Program-made: the position numbers and the translations under genes
In this document: piece by piece, positions 1 to 8,158 of the stretch
Layout: each line of letters starts with the position of its first letter
Position numbering within the stretch: the stretch's first letter is position 1
Assembly: GCA_028868305.1 (NCBI GenBank)
Contig: JAGWUS010000030.1
Span: 1 to 48,024 of the forward strand
DNA from: Burkholderiales bacterium
GTDB lineage: Bacteria > Pseudomonadota > Gammaproteobacteria > Burkholderiales > Burkholderiaceae_C
Length of the DNA: 48,024 nt
Direction: 5' to 3'
Notes under the pieces: generated by a model
What the model was told of the DNA's origin: nothing
Databases searched by the model: none
The model's input: the letters and a program-made list of their open reading frames with translations, nothing else

Positions 1-2
1 TT

Positions 3-302
3 CCACAACTGGCCGATGTGGGCATTGCTTTCACCTGGGGTGGGCATATCGACATCACCATGGCGCGCACGCCGGACTTCGGGCACTTGCGCAATGTCTA
101 TTGGGCGCAGGGATTTTCAGGCCATGGCATCGTGCCGACCTGCGTGGCCGGACGGGTGCTGGCCGAGGCGATCGGTGGGGACGATGCGCACCTGAAGCTG
201 TTTTCCAGGCTCAGAAATCCACCATTTCCTGTTGGCCAGACGCTGGCCGCGCTCATGCAGGTCGTGGGGATGTCGTACTATCGCCTGCGAGATTATTTTT
301 AG
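3..302 (+). CDS. FAD-dependent amine/D-amino-acid oxidase-like protein, C-terminal part
   Basis: The reading frame is open from base 3 and stops at TAG 300-302, so only the last ~99 residues are present and the start lies before the window. The visible part has the typical end of the DAO (FAD-dependent oxidoreductase) family: a beta-strand with FTWGG, the segment 'VYWAQGFSGHGI' that closes over the flavin, and an 'A..LAEAI.G' helix, followed by a 'LF..LR.PPFP' tail. This matches the gamma-glutamylputrescine-oxidase/glycine-oxidase type rather than the KstD-like flavoproteins nearby. The substrate cannot be read from the fragment. The next gene begins 16 bases later on the same strand, so they may be co-transcribed. 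Confidence 0.8.
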   Translation, partial: PQLADVGIAFTWGGHIDITMARTPDFGHLRNVYWAQGFSGHGIVPTCVAGRVLAEAIGGDDAHLKLFSRLRNPPFPVGQTLAALMQVVGMSYYRLRDYF

Positions 303-318
303 CTCCCAAGCACTTTTT

Positions 319-1140
319 ATGACAGACCAATACGCCGTCATCGGCAACCCCATTGTTCAGAGCAAGTCACCCCTCATTCACACTGCATTTGCCCAGGTGA
401 CGGGTCAAGACCTGGAGTACACCAAATTATTGGCGCCAGTGGACGGCTTCGCGGCGGCGGTCGATGCGTTTCGCAAGGCCGGTGGCAAAGGCATGAACGT
501 GACCGCACCCTTCAAGCTCGACGCGTTTGCCTATGCCACCGAGTTGTCTGAAGGCGCCAAGCTGGCCGGCGCCGTGAACGCCATGAAGTTTGAAGGCGAC
601 CGTGTGCTGGCCCAGAACTTTGACGGCGTCGGGCTGGTGCGGGACGTGGTGCATAACCTGGGCTGTCCGCTGGCGGGTAAACGCGTGCTGGTGCTGGGCG
701 CAGGCGGTGCCACACGCGGTGCCCTGCTGCCGTTCCTGGCGGAAAAACCTGCCGAACTGGTGATTGCCAATCGCACCGTCGGCAAAGCGACCGAGTTGGC
801 TGCCATCGGCGCTGCCCACGGCAATGTGCTGGGCTGCAGTTACGAAGCACTGGCAGGCCAGGTATTTGATGCGGTGTTCAACGCGACATCTGCCAGCCTG
901 CGTGCCGAAATGCCACCGGTGCCAGCCAGCGTGTTTGGCCCCAACTGCCTGGCTTATGAGCTGGCCTATGGCAAAGGGCTCACGCCCTTCCTGCAGGCAG
1001 CAAAAGCCGCTGGCGTGACCCGCCTGGCCGATGGTGTCGGCATGCTGGCCGAGCAGGCGGCCGAGGCCTTTGCGTGGTGGCGCGGCGTGCGCCCCGACAC
1101 CCGCGCGGTGATAGAACAGCTCACTGTCCCGCTGGTCTGA
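319..1140 (+). CDS. aroE: Shikimate dehydrogenase (NADP type)
   Basis: A 273-residue protein of normal AroE length that reduces 3-dehydroshikimate to shikimate. The start at 319 opens with 'MTDQYAVIGNPIVQSKSPLIH', the conserved AroE N-terminus; the frame is open further upstream, but that part does not resemble the family. Visible motifs are the substrate-binding SKSPLIH (15-21), NVTAPFK with catalytic Lys66, NFDG with catalytic Asp102 (the usual form is NTDG), GAGGATRG (127-134) for the dinucleotide, and NRT (151-153), which marks NADP preference. The gene is convergent with the KstD-like flavoprotein gene, and the two 3' ends overlap by 20 bp. This is the paralogue best suited to biosynthesis; the two other AroE-family genes in the window have acidic residues at the NADP position. 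Confidence 0.93.
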   Translation: MTDQYAVIGNPIVQSKSPLIHTAFAQVTGQDLEYTKLLAPVDGFAAAVDAFRKAGGKGMNVTAPFKLDAFAYATELSEGAKLAGAVNAMKFEGDRVLAQNFDGVGLVRDVVHNLGCPLAGKRVLVLGAGGATRGALLPFLAEKPAELVIANRTVGKATELAAIGAAHGNVLGCSYEALAGQVFDAVFNATSASLRAEMPPVPASVFGPNCLAYELAYGKGLTPFLQAAKAAGVTRLADGVGMLAEQAAEAFAWWRGVRPDTRAVIEQLTVPLV

Positions 1141-2884
1141 CCGCTTGTCGGCTGCGCGCCACGGCGTGCCGGCTGGCAATGTAGCCAAACACCAGGCCCG
1201 GCCCAATCGTGATGCCGGGTGCGGTGTATACCCCGCCCATGATGGAGTGCATGTCGTTGCCTACGGCGTACAAACCGGGGATGGGTTCTTTCGTTTCACC
1301 CAGTACCCGTGCTTCCGTATCCGTTGCCAGACCGGTCGATGCGCCGATGTCGCCGGGGTAGAGCTTGACTGCAAAGTAGGGCGCTTGGGTGAGCGCACCC
1401 AGGTTGGGGTTCTTTCCGGTCCAGGTGGCATCGCCCATGTTGCGCTGATACGCCGTCACGCCGCGGTGGAAATCGGGGTCGACCCCGGTGGCGGCGTAGT
1501 CGGCCATCTGCCGGGCGCTGCGTTCTAGTCCCGCAGCGTTGATGCCCAGCTTATGGGCCAGTTCCTCCAGGGTGTTGCCCATGGTGAGGTAGCCGTCGGC
1601 CAGAAACTCCGTGGTGGAGGAGTCACCGGCTTTGGCGCCAGGACGCACCATGCCGATGCCGTATTTGAAGAGCGCCTGCGCATCACAAATCAGGTACGCC
1701 GGAATGGCGGGGTTGCTTTTGTTGGCTTCCTGCATGGCCAGGCCAAACAGGTGGTAGGAGGTGCTCTCGTTCACAAAGCGAACGCCTGCCTGGTTGACGG
1801 TAAGCATGCCGGGCTTGGCGCGGTCCATCGCAAAGTGGGGAAAAACGCCAGTGCTGCCGTCCGCGCGTTTACGCAGCGATACGGGGGCCCAGAAGGAATG
1901 GGACAGCCCGCCGGTGCCATAGTGCGCGCCCAGGCCCAAGGCCAGGTCGTGGGCCTTGCCCGTGTGGCCGGGTGCAGCAGGACACCATTCCATCCTGGCG
2001 CCGGGCAGCATGGATTGGCGCAGTGCGGGGTGGCGGTTGAATCCACCACTGGCCAGCACCACACCGCCTGTGACCTGGATGGTGCGGCGCTGACCGCTTT
2101 GCGTCAGCACCACGGACTCCACGCCCTTGCCGGTATGAACCAGGCTCTCTACCGAGGTTTCCATCAGCAACGACACGTTGGGGCGTTTGGACAGCGAATA
2201 CAGCAGTCGCCCCACCAGCGCATTGCCCATCACCAGACGCGTACCTCGGGGGTAGCGGATACGGTCGGAAACGTGGCGCAGCAGGATTTTTGCGGTGTAA
2301 AGGAAGGAAGCCAGTGTCTGGGTGCGCGCCAGCAGGTGGTTGATGTCGGTGCGGTCCACCATCATCCCGCCCAGCACGGTGAACTCGGGGATGGGCGGGC
2401 GCACCAGCTTGAACAGATCGCCCAGCAGACGTCCGTCAAAGGGCAGCGGCTCCAGGGCGCGGCCGTTCAGGGTGGAGCCCTCCAGGTCGGAGATGTAGTC
2501 CGGGTGCCTGGGGTAGGGACGGTACTGGAGGTCGGAGTTTTCTTCCACATACTGCACCGCCGCAGCGCCATGGTCCAGAAATGCATGGCGCAGGGCTTCA
2601 GAGGTGCGGTCGCCAATGGCATTGGTGAGGTACCTGGCTGCGTCCGCCAGGGTGTCCTGCGGGTTGACGGCGGCCGAGTGGTGGGTGCCCGGAACCCAGG
2701 TCGTACCGGCCGACCAGGCCGTGGTGCCGCCCACGGTTTCGGTGCACTCGACCAGCAGCACCTTCGCGCCTTCAATCGCAGCAAACAGTGCTGCCGACAT
2801 GCCTGCGCCGCCGGCGCCGACCACGACCACGTCGTAGGCTGCGTTGTCCTTGATGTCCTGCAGGGTTGTGACGAGTGTGTTCAT
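1121..2884 (-). CDS. KstD-like FAD-dependent ring dehydrogenase 1
   Basis: A 587-residue flavoprotein of the fumarate-reductase/3-ketosteroid-Delta1-dehydrogenase group. An N-terminal Rossmann motif VVGAGGAG (22-28) with Glu46 binds ADP-ribose, followed by VGGTTAWSAGTTWVP. The C-terminus carries GNDMHSIMGGVYTAPGITIG; Tyr553 and Gly557 have the Tyr-x3-Gly spacing that in KstD (Tyr487/Gly491) polarises the substrate keto group. No signal peptide is present, so the protein should be cytoplasmic. The start at 2884 lies one base past the stop of the upstream shikimate-dehydrogenase-like gene, so the two form a tight operon. A frame extension to 2908 is not needed. Inference: it desaturates a cyclic ketone made by the neighbouring dehydrogenase. 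A true steroid substrate is unlikely, because no steroid genes surround it. The annotation 'FAD-binding protein' is safe; the substrate is unknown. Confidence 0.88.
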   Translation of the reverse strand: MNTLVTTLQDIKDNAAYDVVVVGAGGAGMSAALFAAIEGAKVLLVECTETVGGTTAWSAGTTWVPGTHHSAAVNPQDTLADAARYLTNAIGDRTSEALRHAFLDHGAAAVQYVEENSDLQYRPYPRHPDYISDLEGSTLNGRALEPLPFDGRLLGDLFKLVRPPIPEFTVLGGMMVDRTDINHLLARTQTLASFLYTAKILLRHVSDRIRYPRGTRLVMGNALVGRLLYSLSKRPNVSLLMETSVESLVHTGKGVESVVLTQSGQRRTIQVTGGVVLASGGFNRHPALRQSMLPGARMEWCPAAPGHTGKAHDLALGLGAHYGTGGLSHSFWAPVSLRKRADGSTGVFPHFAMDRAKPGMLTVNQAGVRFVNESTSYHLFGLAMQEANKSNPAIPAYLICDAQALFKYGIGMVRPGAKAGDSSTTEFLADGYLTMGNTLEELAHKLGINAAGLERSARQMADYAATGVDPDFHRGVTAYQRNMGDATWTGKNPNLGALTQAPYFAVKLYPGDIGASTGLATDTEARVLGETKEPIPGLYAVGNDMHSIMGGVYTAPGITIGPGLVFGYIASRHAVARSRQAVRPAGQ

Positions 2885-2885
2885 C

Positions 2886-3680
2886 TCATGCCCCCAGCAA
2901 AAAATCAACCATCAGGTCGCGAACGCGGCCAAACATGTGGGCGCCGGTCATGGTGGCGCAGCTTTGGGCGCGCGCAGCAGCAATGAGTGGGGTGATGGCG
3001 GGCTGGGTGATGACGCAACCGACAAACATGGTGCTGGTGATTTGGCCCACTTCCAGAGGATAGGGGTCGGACGCTTTCATCCCTACGGGTGTGGCATTGA
3101 TCACGATGTCGAAGCCGTTGGGGTCCGCCGTGCCGTGCATGACAGAGCACTTGTCCAGGCCGGCCAGGCGGTTGACCAGCGTGGTGCGGCGCACAGTGTC
3201 TTCGTCATGGATGGCGAGTTCGCGCACGCCGGCCATCACCAGCGCATGGGCAATGGCCGAGCCTGCCCCCCCGGCGCCGACCAGCAGGGCTTTTTTGCCT
3301 GCAGGCTGGCAACCGTTGTCCTGCATCGCGGAAACAAAACCCAGGCCGTCGAACATGTCGCCAAACCAGGTGCCGTCGGGGTTGCGGCGCATGGTGTTGA
3401 CGGTTTTGAGAAAGCTGGCGCGCTCCGAGGTGGTAGCGCACAGGTCAAAACATGCGAACTTGTGCGGCACGGTCACGATGATGCCGTCCACATTTTTTGC
3501 CAGGGACACCCCTTGGGTCCAGGCCGACAGGTCCGCCGGCGGCACATGGGCCGGGATGCAGATGGCGTTGCGTCCCTTGTCATGAAAGGCCTGCGTTACG
3601 CCTGCAGGAGATTTGACCTGTGCGATCGGGTCGCCAACGATGAAATGGACGCGGGTGGCGCCGTCAAGCAGTGTTGTCAT
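2886..3680 (-). CDS. Shikimate dehydrogenase-like protein 1 (probably NAD type)
   Basis: A 264-residue AroE-family oxidoreductase. Catalytic Lys74 lies in VTVPHK and Asp111 in GDMFDG; the GDMFDG form, in place of NTDG, marks the shikimate-dehydrogenase-like subgroup. The glycine-rich loop GAGGAG (135-140) is followed by a second strand ending IHDED, with acidic residues where NADP enzymes have NRT, so NAD use and a catabolic direction are likely. It is the first gene of a minus-strand pair with the KstD-like flavoprotein and is divergent from the Gfo/Idh/MocA gene across a 136-bp region with operator-like palindromes. Probable role: oxidation of a ring hydroxyl of quinate, shikimate or a related hydroaromatic acid. 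The exact substrate is not visible. Confidence 0.88.
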   Translation of the reverse strand: MTTLLDGATRVHFIVGDPIAQVKSPAGVTQAFHDKGRNAICIPAHVPPADLSAWTQGVSLAKNVDGIIVTVPHKFACFDLCATTSERASFLKTVNTMRRNPDGTWFGDMFDGLGFVSAMQDNGCQPAGKKALLVGAGGAGSAIAHALVMAGVRELAIHDEDTVRRTTLVNRLAGLDKCSVMHGTADPNGFDIVINATPVGMKASDPYPLEVGQITSTMFVGCVITQPAITPLIAAARAQSCATMTGAHMFGRVRDLMVDFLLGA

Positions 3681-3745
3681 GGGATTGGGTGGTGATAAAG
3701 GTGGGTGTGTTGGCTGAATTTTTGATGAATGTTACACAAAAACGG

Positions 3746-3789
3746 AATAGTATTCAACTATTGAACTTAAATCCATTTTGTTCTAGAAT
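3746..3789 (+). promoter_or_regulatory. Promoter and palindromic operator in divergent region
   Basis: Within the 136-bp gap between two divergent genes lies TTGAAC (3761-3766), then exactly 17 bases, then TAGAAT (3784-3789): a strong sigma70-type promoter for the plus-strand Gfo/Idh/MocA gene, placing the RNA start near 3796. The -35 box overlaps the inverted repeat TTCAA-CTA-TTGAA (3753-3765) and, one step upstream, AATAGT-N5-ACTATT (3746-3762). Position over the -35 box suggests a repressor or dual-function regulator; the IclR protein encoded at 4895 is the obvious candidate (inference). Confidence 0.6.
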
Positions 3790-3816
3790 CGCAATAACCT
3801 GTCTGGAGCCCTGCCC

Positions 3817-4857
3817 ATGCCCAAAACCCCTATTGCAGTGATCGGTGCCGGCGCCATTGGCCGCACACACATTGATCGCATCGTCCGCAGCGACAGCCTG
3901 CAACTGGCTGCCATTGCTGACCCGACCGACGCCGGAAAAGCCCTGGCGCAGTCCCTGAACGTGCCCTGGTTTGCCGATCACCATTCCATGTTGGACCGCA
4001 CCCAACCGCGTGGCGCGGTGGTGGCCACCCCGAATTCCATGCACATTTCCATGGCGGTGGACTGTCTGGAGTGTGGCGTGGCGGCACTGGTGGAAAAGCC
4101 GGTGGCTGACACGGTGGCCGAGGCCCAGGTACTGGTGGACGCCCAGTCGCGCACCGGTGTGCCGGTGCTGGTGGGGCACCACCGCCGTCACAACCCCATC
4201 AACCGCCGAGCGCGGGATATCCTGCAATCCGGTCAGTTGGGGCGTGTGGTCACGGCCAATGTCATGGCTACGTTTTTAAAGCCGGATCCCTACTTTAATG
4301 TGGCATGGCGACGAGAAAAAGGCGGTGGCCCCATCCTGATCAACCTGATCCACGAGATCGACATGCTGCGTTTTCTGCTGGGCGAGATTGCATCCATCCA
4401 GGCCCTCAGCAGCAATGCGGTGCGTAGCTTTGCAGTGGAGGACACTGCCGCCGCCGTGGTGCGCTTCGAGAATGGTGCACTGGGTACGCTGGTGCTGTCC
4501 GATACGGCGACCTCGCCCTGGATCTGGGACTTTTGCGCGGGTGAGCAGGACCAGTATCCGCGCCAGGAGGTGCAGTCGCACTTCATTGCGGGAACACACG
4601 GATCGCTGTCCCTGCCTGATCTCTCAATGTGGAGCTACCGCGGCGAGCGCAGCTGGCATGCGGAGATCACGCTGGAAAAGACCTTTGTGCACAAGGCCGA
4701 TCCCTATACCTGGCAGCTGGAGCATTTCGGTGCGTTGATCGAGGGCAGGGTAGAGCCCCTGTGCAGTGCGCTGGACGGACTGCGCACCCTGCAAGCGACG
4801 CTGGCAGTTTCTGAGGCGGCGGCCACTGGACAAACTGTGGAAGTCAACAAGCCATGA
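3817..4857 (+). CDS. Gfo/Idh/MocA family NAD(P)-dependent oxidoreductase
   Basis: A 346-residue dehydrogenase. The N-terminal Rossmann loop is GAGAIG (10-15), the family signature EKP is at 93-95, and the substrate half shows GHHRRHNP (120-127) and NLIHEID with His179 and Asp182 in the catalytic position. This resembles inositol-dehydrogenase-type members that oxidise a ring or sugar hydroxyl. It leads a plus-strand group (Gfo, IclR, KstD-like flavoprotein, NIPSNAP, TIM barrel), mirroring the opposite-strand pair in which an AroE-like enzyme precedes the other flavoprotein. Inference: it supplies the keto substrate of the flavoprotein. A 4-carboxy-2-hydroxymuconate-semialdehyde dehydrogenase (LigC/PmdC) is a less likely alternative from the same superfamily. 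Confidence 0.88.
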   Translation: MPKTPIAVIGAGAIGRTHIDRIVRSDSLQLAAIADPTDAGKALAQSLNVPWFADHHSMLDRTQPRGAVVATPNSMHISMAVDCLECGVAALVEKPVADTVAEAQVLVDAQSRTGVPVLVGHHRRHNPINRRARDILQSGQLGRVVTANVMATFLKPDPYFNVAWRREKGGGPILINLIHEIDMLRFLLGEIASIQALSSNAVRSFAVEDTAAAVVRFENGALGTLVLSDTATSPWIWDFCAGEQDQYPRQEVQSHFIAGTHGSLSLPDLSMWSYRGERSWHAEITLEKTFVHKADPYTWQLEHFGALIEGRVEPLCSALDGLRTLQATLAVSEAAATGQTVEVNKP

Positions 4858-4894
4858 ACGGCGCAGGACCGCTCCAAGCCGTGAGGGCTTTTGT

Positions 4895-5722
4895 ATGAAC
4901 GGCGTACTCGATCGCACCCTGGGGATTCTGGAACTGCTGGCCCAGCACGGGCACGGTCTGGAGATGGCAGCCATTGCCGATCAACTCAATATTCCGCGCA
5001 GCGGTGTGCACCGCCTGCTGACCGATCTGGTGCGTTGCGGCTATGTGCGGCAAACGCGTGACCACGGTGAATACGTGCTCACCACCAAGCTGGTGGCCAT
5101 GGGTCTGAGTTATCTCAGCAACTCCGGCATCGTGGATGTGGCGCAGCCGCTGCTGGACCGCCTGGCCGAACTGTCGGGCGAACTGGTGCGGCTGTCAGTG
5201 ATTGACGGCGACCGCCTCACCTGGGTGGCTCGTGCCCAGGGCGCACGCCAGGGCCTGCGCTATGACCCGGATATGGGCAGCGATGCGCGTCTGAGTTGCT
5301 CTGCCTCCGGGCATGCCTGGCTGATGACGCTGAGCGATGAACAGGCCCTGGCGCTGGTGGCGCAGCAGGGCTTGGGCCAGTCCAGCGACTACGGCCCCAA
5401 CGCACCGGGCTCTCTCCAGGAGGTACTGCAGTGTGTACAGGCCGCACGCGAGCGTGGCTACAGCCTGACGGTGGAAACCTTTACAGCCGGGCTGAACGCG
5501 ATGGGCGCGCCGGTGCGTTTGGCCGGCCAGAGCGCCATGGGCGTGGTCACCATTGCGGGTCCTTCCGCCCGGTTTACCGAGGAGAAAATGCAAGCCATGG
5601 CGCCGGAGCTGGTTTCCATGGCCGGGCAACTCGCTGCTGCCAGCCGGGCGTCCCCGTTCTTCAACAAGCGACTGCCCGACGTGACCCGCAACGGCATGGC
5701 GCAACCGATCTACGCGCCATGA
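4895..5722 (+). CDS. IclR-family transcriptional regulator
   Basis: A 275-residue regulator with an N-terminal winged helix-turn-helix (about 1-60; 'LNIPRSGVHRLLTDLVRCGYV' is the recognition region) and a C-terminal GAF-like effector domain ending in the 'GVVTIAGPSARFTEEKM' block. The start at 4895 opens with MNGVLDRTLGILELL as expected, with GAGGG upstream; the frame extends back into the previous gene but that part is not family-like. Its stop overlaps the start of the KstD-like flavoprotein gene by ATGA, so the two are translationally coupled. It probably controls the divergent region at 3.7 kb in response to a ring acid (inference). Confidence 0.9.
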   Translation: MNGVLDRTLGILELLAQHGHGLEMAAIADQLNIPRSGVHRLLTDLVRCGYVRQTRDHGEYVLTTKLVAMGLSYLSNSGIVDVAQPLLDRLAELSGELVRLSVIDGDRLTWVARAQGARQGLRYDPDMGSDARLSCSASGHAWLMTLSDEQALALVAQQGLGQSSDYGPNAPGSLQEVLQCVQAARERGYSLTVETFTAGLNAMGAPVRLAGQSAMGVVTIAGPSARFTEEKMQAMAPELVSMAGQLAAASRASPFFNKRLPDVTRNGMAQPIYAP

Positions 5723-7425
5723 CCGAGGAGGTGGATCTGCTGGTCATCGGCTCTGGCGCGGGCGGCCTGTCGAGTGCGGTGGTGGCTGCGCACCTGGGGC
5801 TCAATGTCCTGGTTGCTGAAAAAGATCCGCAGTACGGCGGCACCACGGCTTGGTCGGGGGGCTGGATGTGGATTCCGCGCAACCCTTTGGCGGTGGCTGT
5901 GGGCATCCGGGAAAACATTGCCAGGCCTCTGTCGTATCTGAAGCACGAGCTGGGTGCGCAGTACGACGAAGCGCGTGCTATGGCGTTTCTGGAGGCAGCA
6001 CCCAAGATGGTCGAGTTTTTCAAAAACCAGACCGCGCTGCAGTTCATCGATGGCAACAGCATCCCCGACTTTCATGGCCGCACCACCGATGCGGCTCTGG
6101 GTGGCCGCTCCATTTGCGCCGCCCCATTTGATGGCCGACAACTTGGCCGGCACATTGCAGCGCTCAAACCGCCATTGCCCGAAACCACGCTGTGGGGCAT
6201 GGGCATTGCCTCGGGTGCCGAGCTGCGCCACTTCCTGAATGCCATGCGCAAGCCGGCGTCATTTTTGTACGTCACACAACGCGTCCTGCGCCATGGGTGT
6301 GACCTGCTGCTGCACCGCCGCGGCATGCGCCTGGTTAACGGCAATGCACTGGTGGCGGGTCTGGCGGCATCGGCCTTTGCCAGAGGTGTGGAGATTCGCA
6401 CCAGCAGCCCCGCCAAACGCCTGGTTGTGGAGCAGGGGCGCGTTGTGGGCGCCATTCTGGGCTCGCCCGGTGGCGATGTCGAAGTGCGTGCCCGCCGCGG
6501 TGTGGTGCTGGCGTGTGGCGGCTTTCCCCATGACGCCGCCCGCAAAAAAGCATTGCTCCCCCATGCGCCTACGGGGCACGCGCACTGGTCCGCCGCGTCC
6601 CGTGGCAACACCGGGGATGGATTGCGCCTGGGCGAAACTGCTGGAGGAGTGGTCGCCAGTGATCTGGTGCAGGCGGCCGCCTTGGCGCCGGTATCGCTGG
6701 TTCCGCAGAAGGATGGCAGCTTTGCCCACTTTCCCCACCTGATCGAGCGCGCCAAGCCGGGGGTGATTGCTGTGACCGTTCGGGGCGAGCGCTTCACCAA
6801 CGAGGCCGACTCGTACCACGACTTCATGCAGGGTCTGCTGACAGCCACTCCTGCGGGTCAACCCGTGCAAGCCTGGCTGGTGTGCGACCACACCTTCATG
6901 CGCCACTACGGTCTGGGGGCCGCCAAGCCGGCGCCCATGCCCCTGGGGCCCATGCTGCGCAACGGCTATATCCGCAAGGGCAACACGCTGGCCGATCTGG
7001 CGCAGGCTTGTGGCATTAGTGCCGACGGGTTGCAGAAGACCGTCAACCGCTACAACGGCATGGCCCGCAAGGGGGTGGACGAAGATTTCGCCAAAGGCGA
7101 GACGCCTTACAACCGTATGCAGGGCGATGCGGCGGAAGTCCAGAGGCAGGGTTTGTCCAATCCCTGCATGGCCCCAATTACGCGGGGACCGTTCTACGCT
7201 GTCAAGCTGGTCGCCGGCAGTTTGGGCACCTTTGCCGGCCTGAAGGTGAACACCCGTGCCCAGGTGCTGGACGCCAGCGAACAGCCGATACCCGGCTTGT
7301 ACGCGGGAGGCAACGACATGGCCAGCATGATGGGCGGCAACTATCCCAGTGGCGGCATCACGCTCGGCCCGGCCATGACTTTCGGCTTTATTGCCGCACA
7401 GCATGCGGCAGGCATAAATTTATAA
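5719..7425 (+). CDS. KstD-like FAD-dependent ring dehydrogenase 2
   Basis: A 568-residue paralogue of the flavoprotein at 1121-2884. FAD loop GSGAGG (11-16), Glu34, then GGTTAWSGGWMWIP; C-terminus GNDMASMMGGNYPSGGITLG, in which Tyr541 and Gly545 keep the Tyr-x3-Gly spacing of the KstD keto-binding pair. The start ATG at 5719 overlaps the IclR stop. The two paralogues share layout along their length but differ enough (GVYTAPG against GNYPSGG) to suggest different regiochemistry or successive desaturation steps. No transport signal. Together with the Gfo/Idh/MocA gene it repeats the 'ring alcohol dehydrogenase plus flavoprotein' pairing. The substrate is not known; a fumarate-reductase role is unlikely because no haem or cytochrome partner is present. 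Confidence 0.88.
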   Translation: MTEEVDLLVIGSGAGGLSSAVVAAHLGLNVLVAEKDPQYGGTTAWSGGWMWIPRNPLAVAVGIRENIARPLSYLKHELGAQYDEARAMAFLEAAPKMVEFFKNQTALQFIDGNSIPDFHGRTTDAALGGRSICAAPFDGRQLGRHIAALKPPLPETTLWGMGIASGAELRHFLNAMRKPASFLYVTQRVLRHGCDLLLHRRGMRLVNGNALVAGLAASAFARGVEIRTSSPAKRLVVEQGRVVGAILGSPGGDVEVRARRGVVLACGGFPHDAARKKALLPHAPTGHAHWSAASRGNTGDGLRLGETAGGVVASDLVQAAALAPVSLVPQKDGSFAHFPHLIERAKPGVIAVTVRGERFTNEADSYHDFMQGLLTATPAGQPVQAWLVCDHTFMRHYGLGAAKPAPMPLGPMLRNGYIRKGNTLADLAQACGISADGLQKTVNRYNGMARKGVDEDFAKGETPYNRMQGDAAEVQRQGLSNPCMAPITRGPFYAVKLVAGSLGTFAGLKVNTRAQVLDASEQPIPGLYAGGNDMASMMGGNYPSGGITLGPAMTFGFIAAQHAAGINL

Positions 7426-7430
7426 GAAAA

Positions 7431-7486
7431 ATGCCTCAAGCCCTCATGATGCTTGCACAAGAAGCTCCTAAATTAATAGCAAATTC
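7431..7486 (-). repeat. Dispersed ~55-bp repeat, copy C
   Basis: Read on the minus strand, this gap sequence shares the layout of four other copies in the window: TTGCTATTAATTT, then AGCTTCTTGTGCA, then GAGGGCTTGAGGCA. It fills most of the 90-bp space between the flavoprotein and NIPSNAP genes. 12 of 15 bases match the core ATAGCTGCTTGTGCA of copy A at 46.2 kb. Confidence 0.6.
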
Positions 7487-7515
7487 ACACCCTAGCCGTC
7501 AACCCGAGGAACCTT

Positions 7516-8142
7516 ATGTACTACGAACTTGCCACCATGACCCTGCCGTTTGGCACCGCAGGCACCGCCGCCACCCATGTACAGGCCTATGCCACCCGTA
7601 CGGAGGCCCAAGGCGAACTGTTGGGCTGCTGGTTTGCCGACATTGGTGTCTTGAACCAGATGATTGTCCTGCGGGGTTTTGCCGATCTGGCCACCCTGGA
7701 AGCGGAACGTGCACGCACCCAGCAGAGCGCTAACCCTTTTGGTTGCGGAGAGATTTTCCAGACCCTCGAGCAACACAGCTACCGGGGCTTTCCGTGGATG
7801 AAGCCGGTGCGTCCGAGCAGCGAGTCCGGCATCACTGGACCGGTGTACGAGATTCGCACCTACGGCATCAAGCCCGGTGGAGTGCAAGCCACCATTGACC
7901 TGTGGGAGCAGTACGTGCCGCCGCGCGAGAAGCTGTCGCCCTGTGTGGTGGCCATGGTGGCTCTGGACGGTCCGCTGCGCTTTACCAATATCTGGGCCTA
8001 CCCCACGCTGGACGCGCGCTCCAAAGCCCGTGCCGATGCGGTGGCCCAGGGCATCTGGCCTCCCAAGGGCGGCCCTGCGCACCTGACTACGAACATGGTG
8101 TCCACCATCGCCATGCCTACGGCCTTGTCACCACTGAAATAG
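7516..8142 (+). CDS. NIPSNAP family protein
   Basis: A 208-residue protein with two ferredoxin-like NIPSNAP repeats: 'MYYELATMTLPFG...' and, from about residue 112, 'VYEIRTYGIKPGGVQATIDLWEQY', the typical family opening. Family members are small alpha/beta proteins found often in catabolic clusters, and their biochemical role is largely unknown. The gene is 16 bp upstream of the TIM-barrel gene, suggesting co-transcription. No catalytic residues can be assigned; it could be an isomerase-like or substrate-handling subunit. GAGGAAC upstream of ATG 7516 is a good ribosome site. Confidence 0.82.
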   Translation: MYYELATMTLPFGTAGTAATHVQAYATRTEAQGELLGCWFADIGVLNQMIVLRGFADLATLEAERARTQQSANPFGCGEIFQTLEQHSYRGFPWMKPVRPSSESGITGPVYEIRTYGIKPGGVQATIDLWEQYVPPREKLSPCVVAMVALDGPLRFTNIWAYPTLDARSKARADAVAQGIWPPKGGPAHLTTNMVSTIAMPTALSPLK

Positions 8143-8158
8143 CCTGTTGGAGCTCTCC

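Noticed and set aside
1553..2986. 477-residue open frame on the plus strand
   Set aside because: It is antisense to the KstD-like flavoprotein gene, His/Gly/Gln-rich without any family motif, as expected for the shadow of a GC-rich gene.
1121..7425. Steroid degradation locus
   Set aside because: The flavoproteins resemble KstD, but no other steroid gene (hydroxysteroid dehydrogenase cluster, KshA, HsaC, Mce) is present; the surroundings concern shikimate-type acids.
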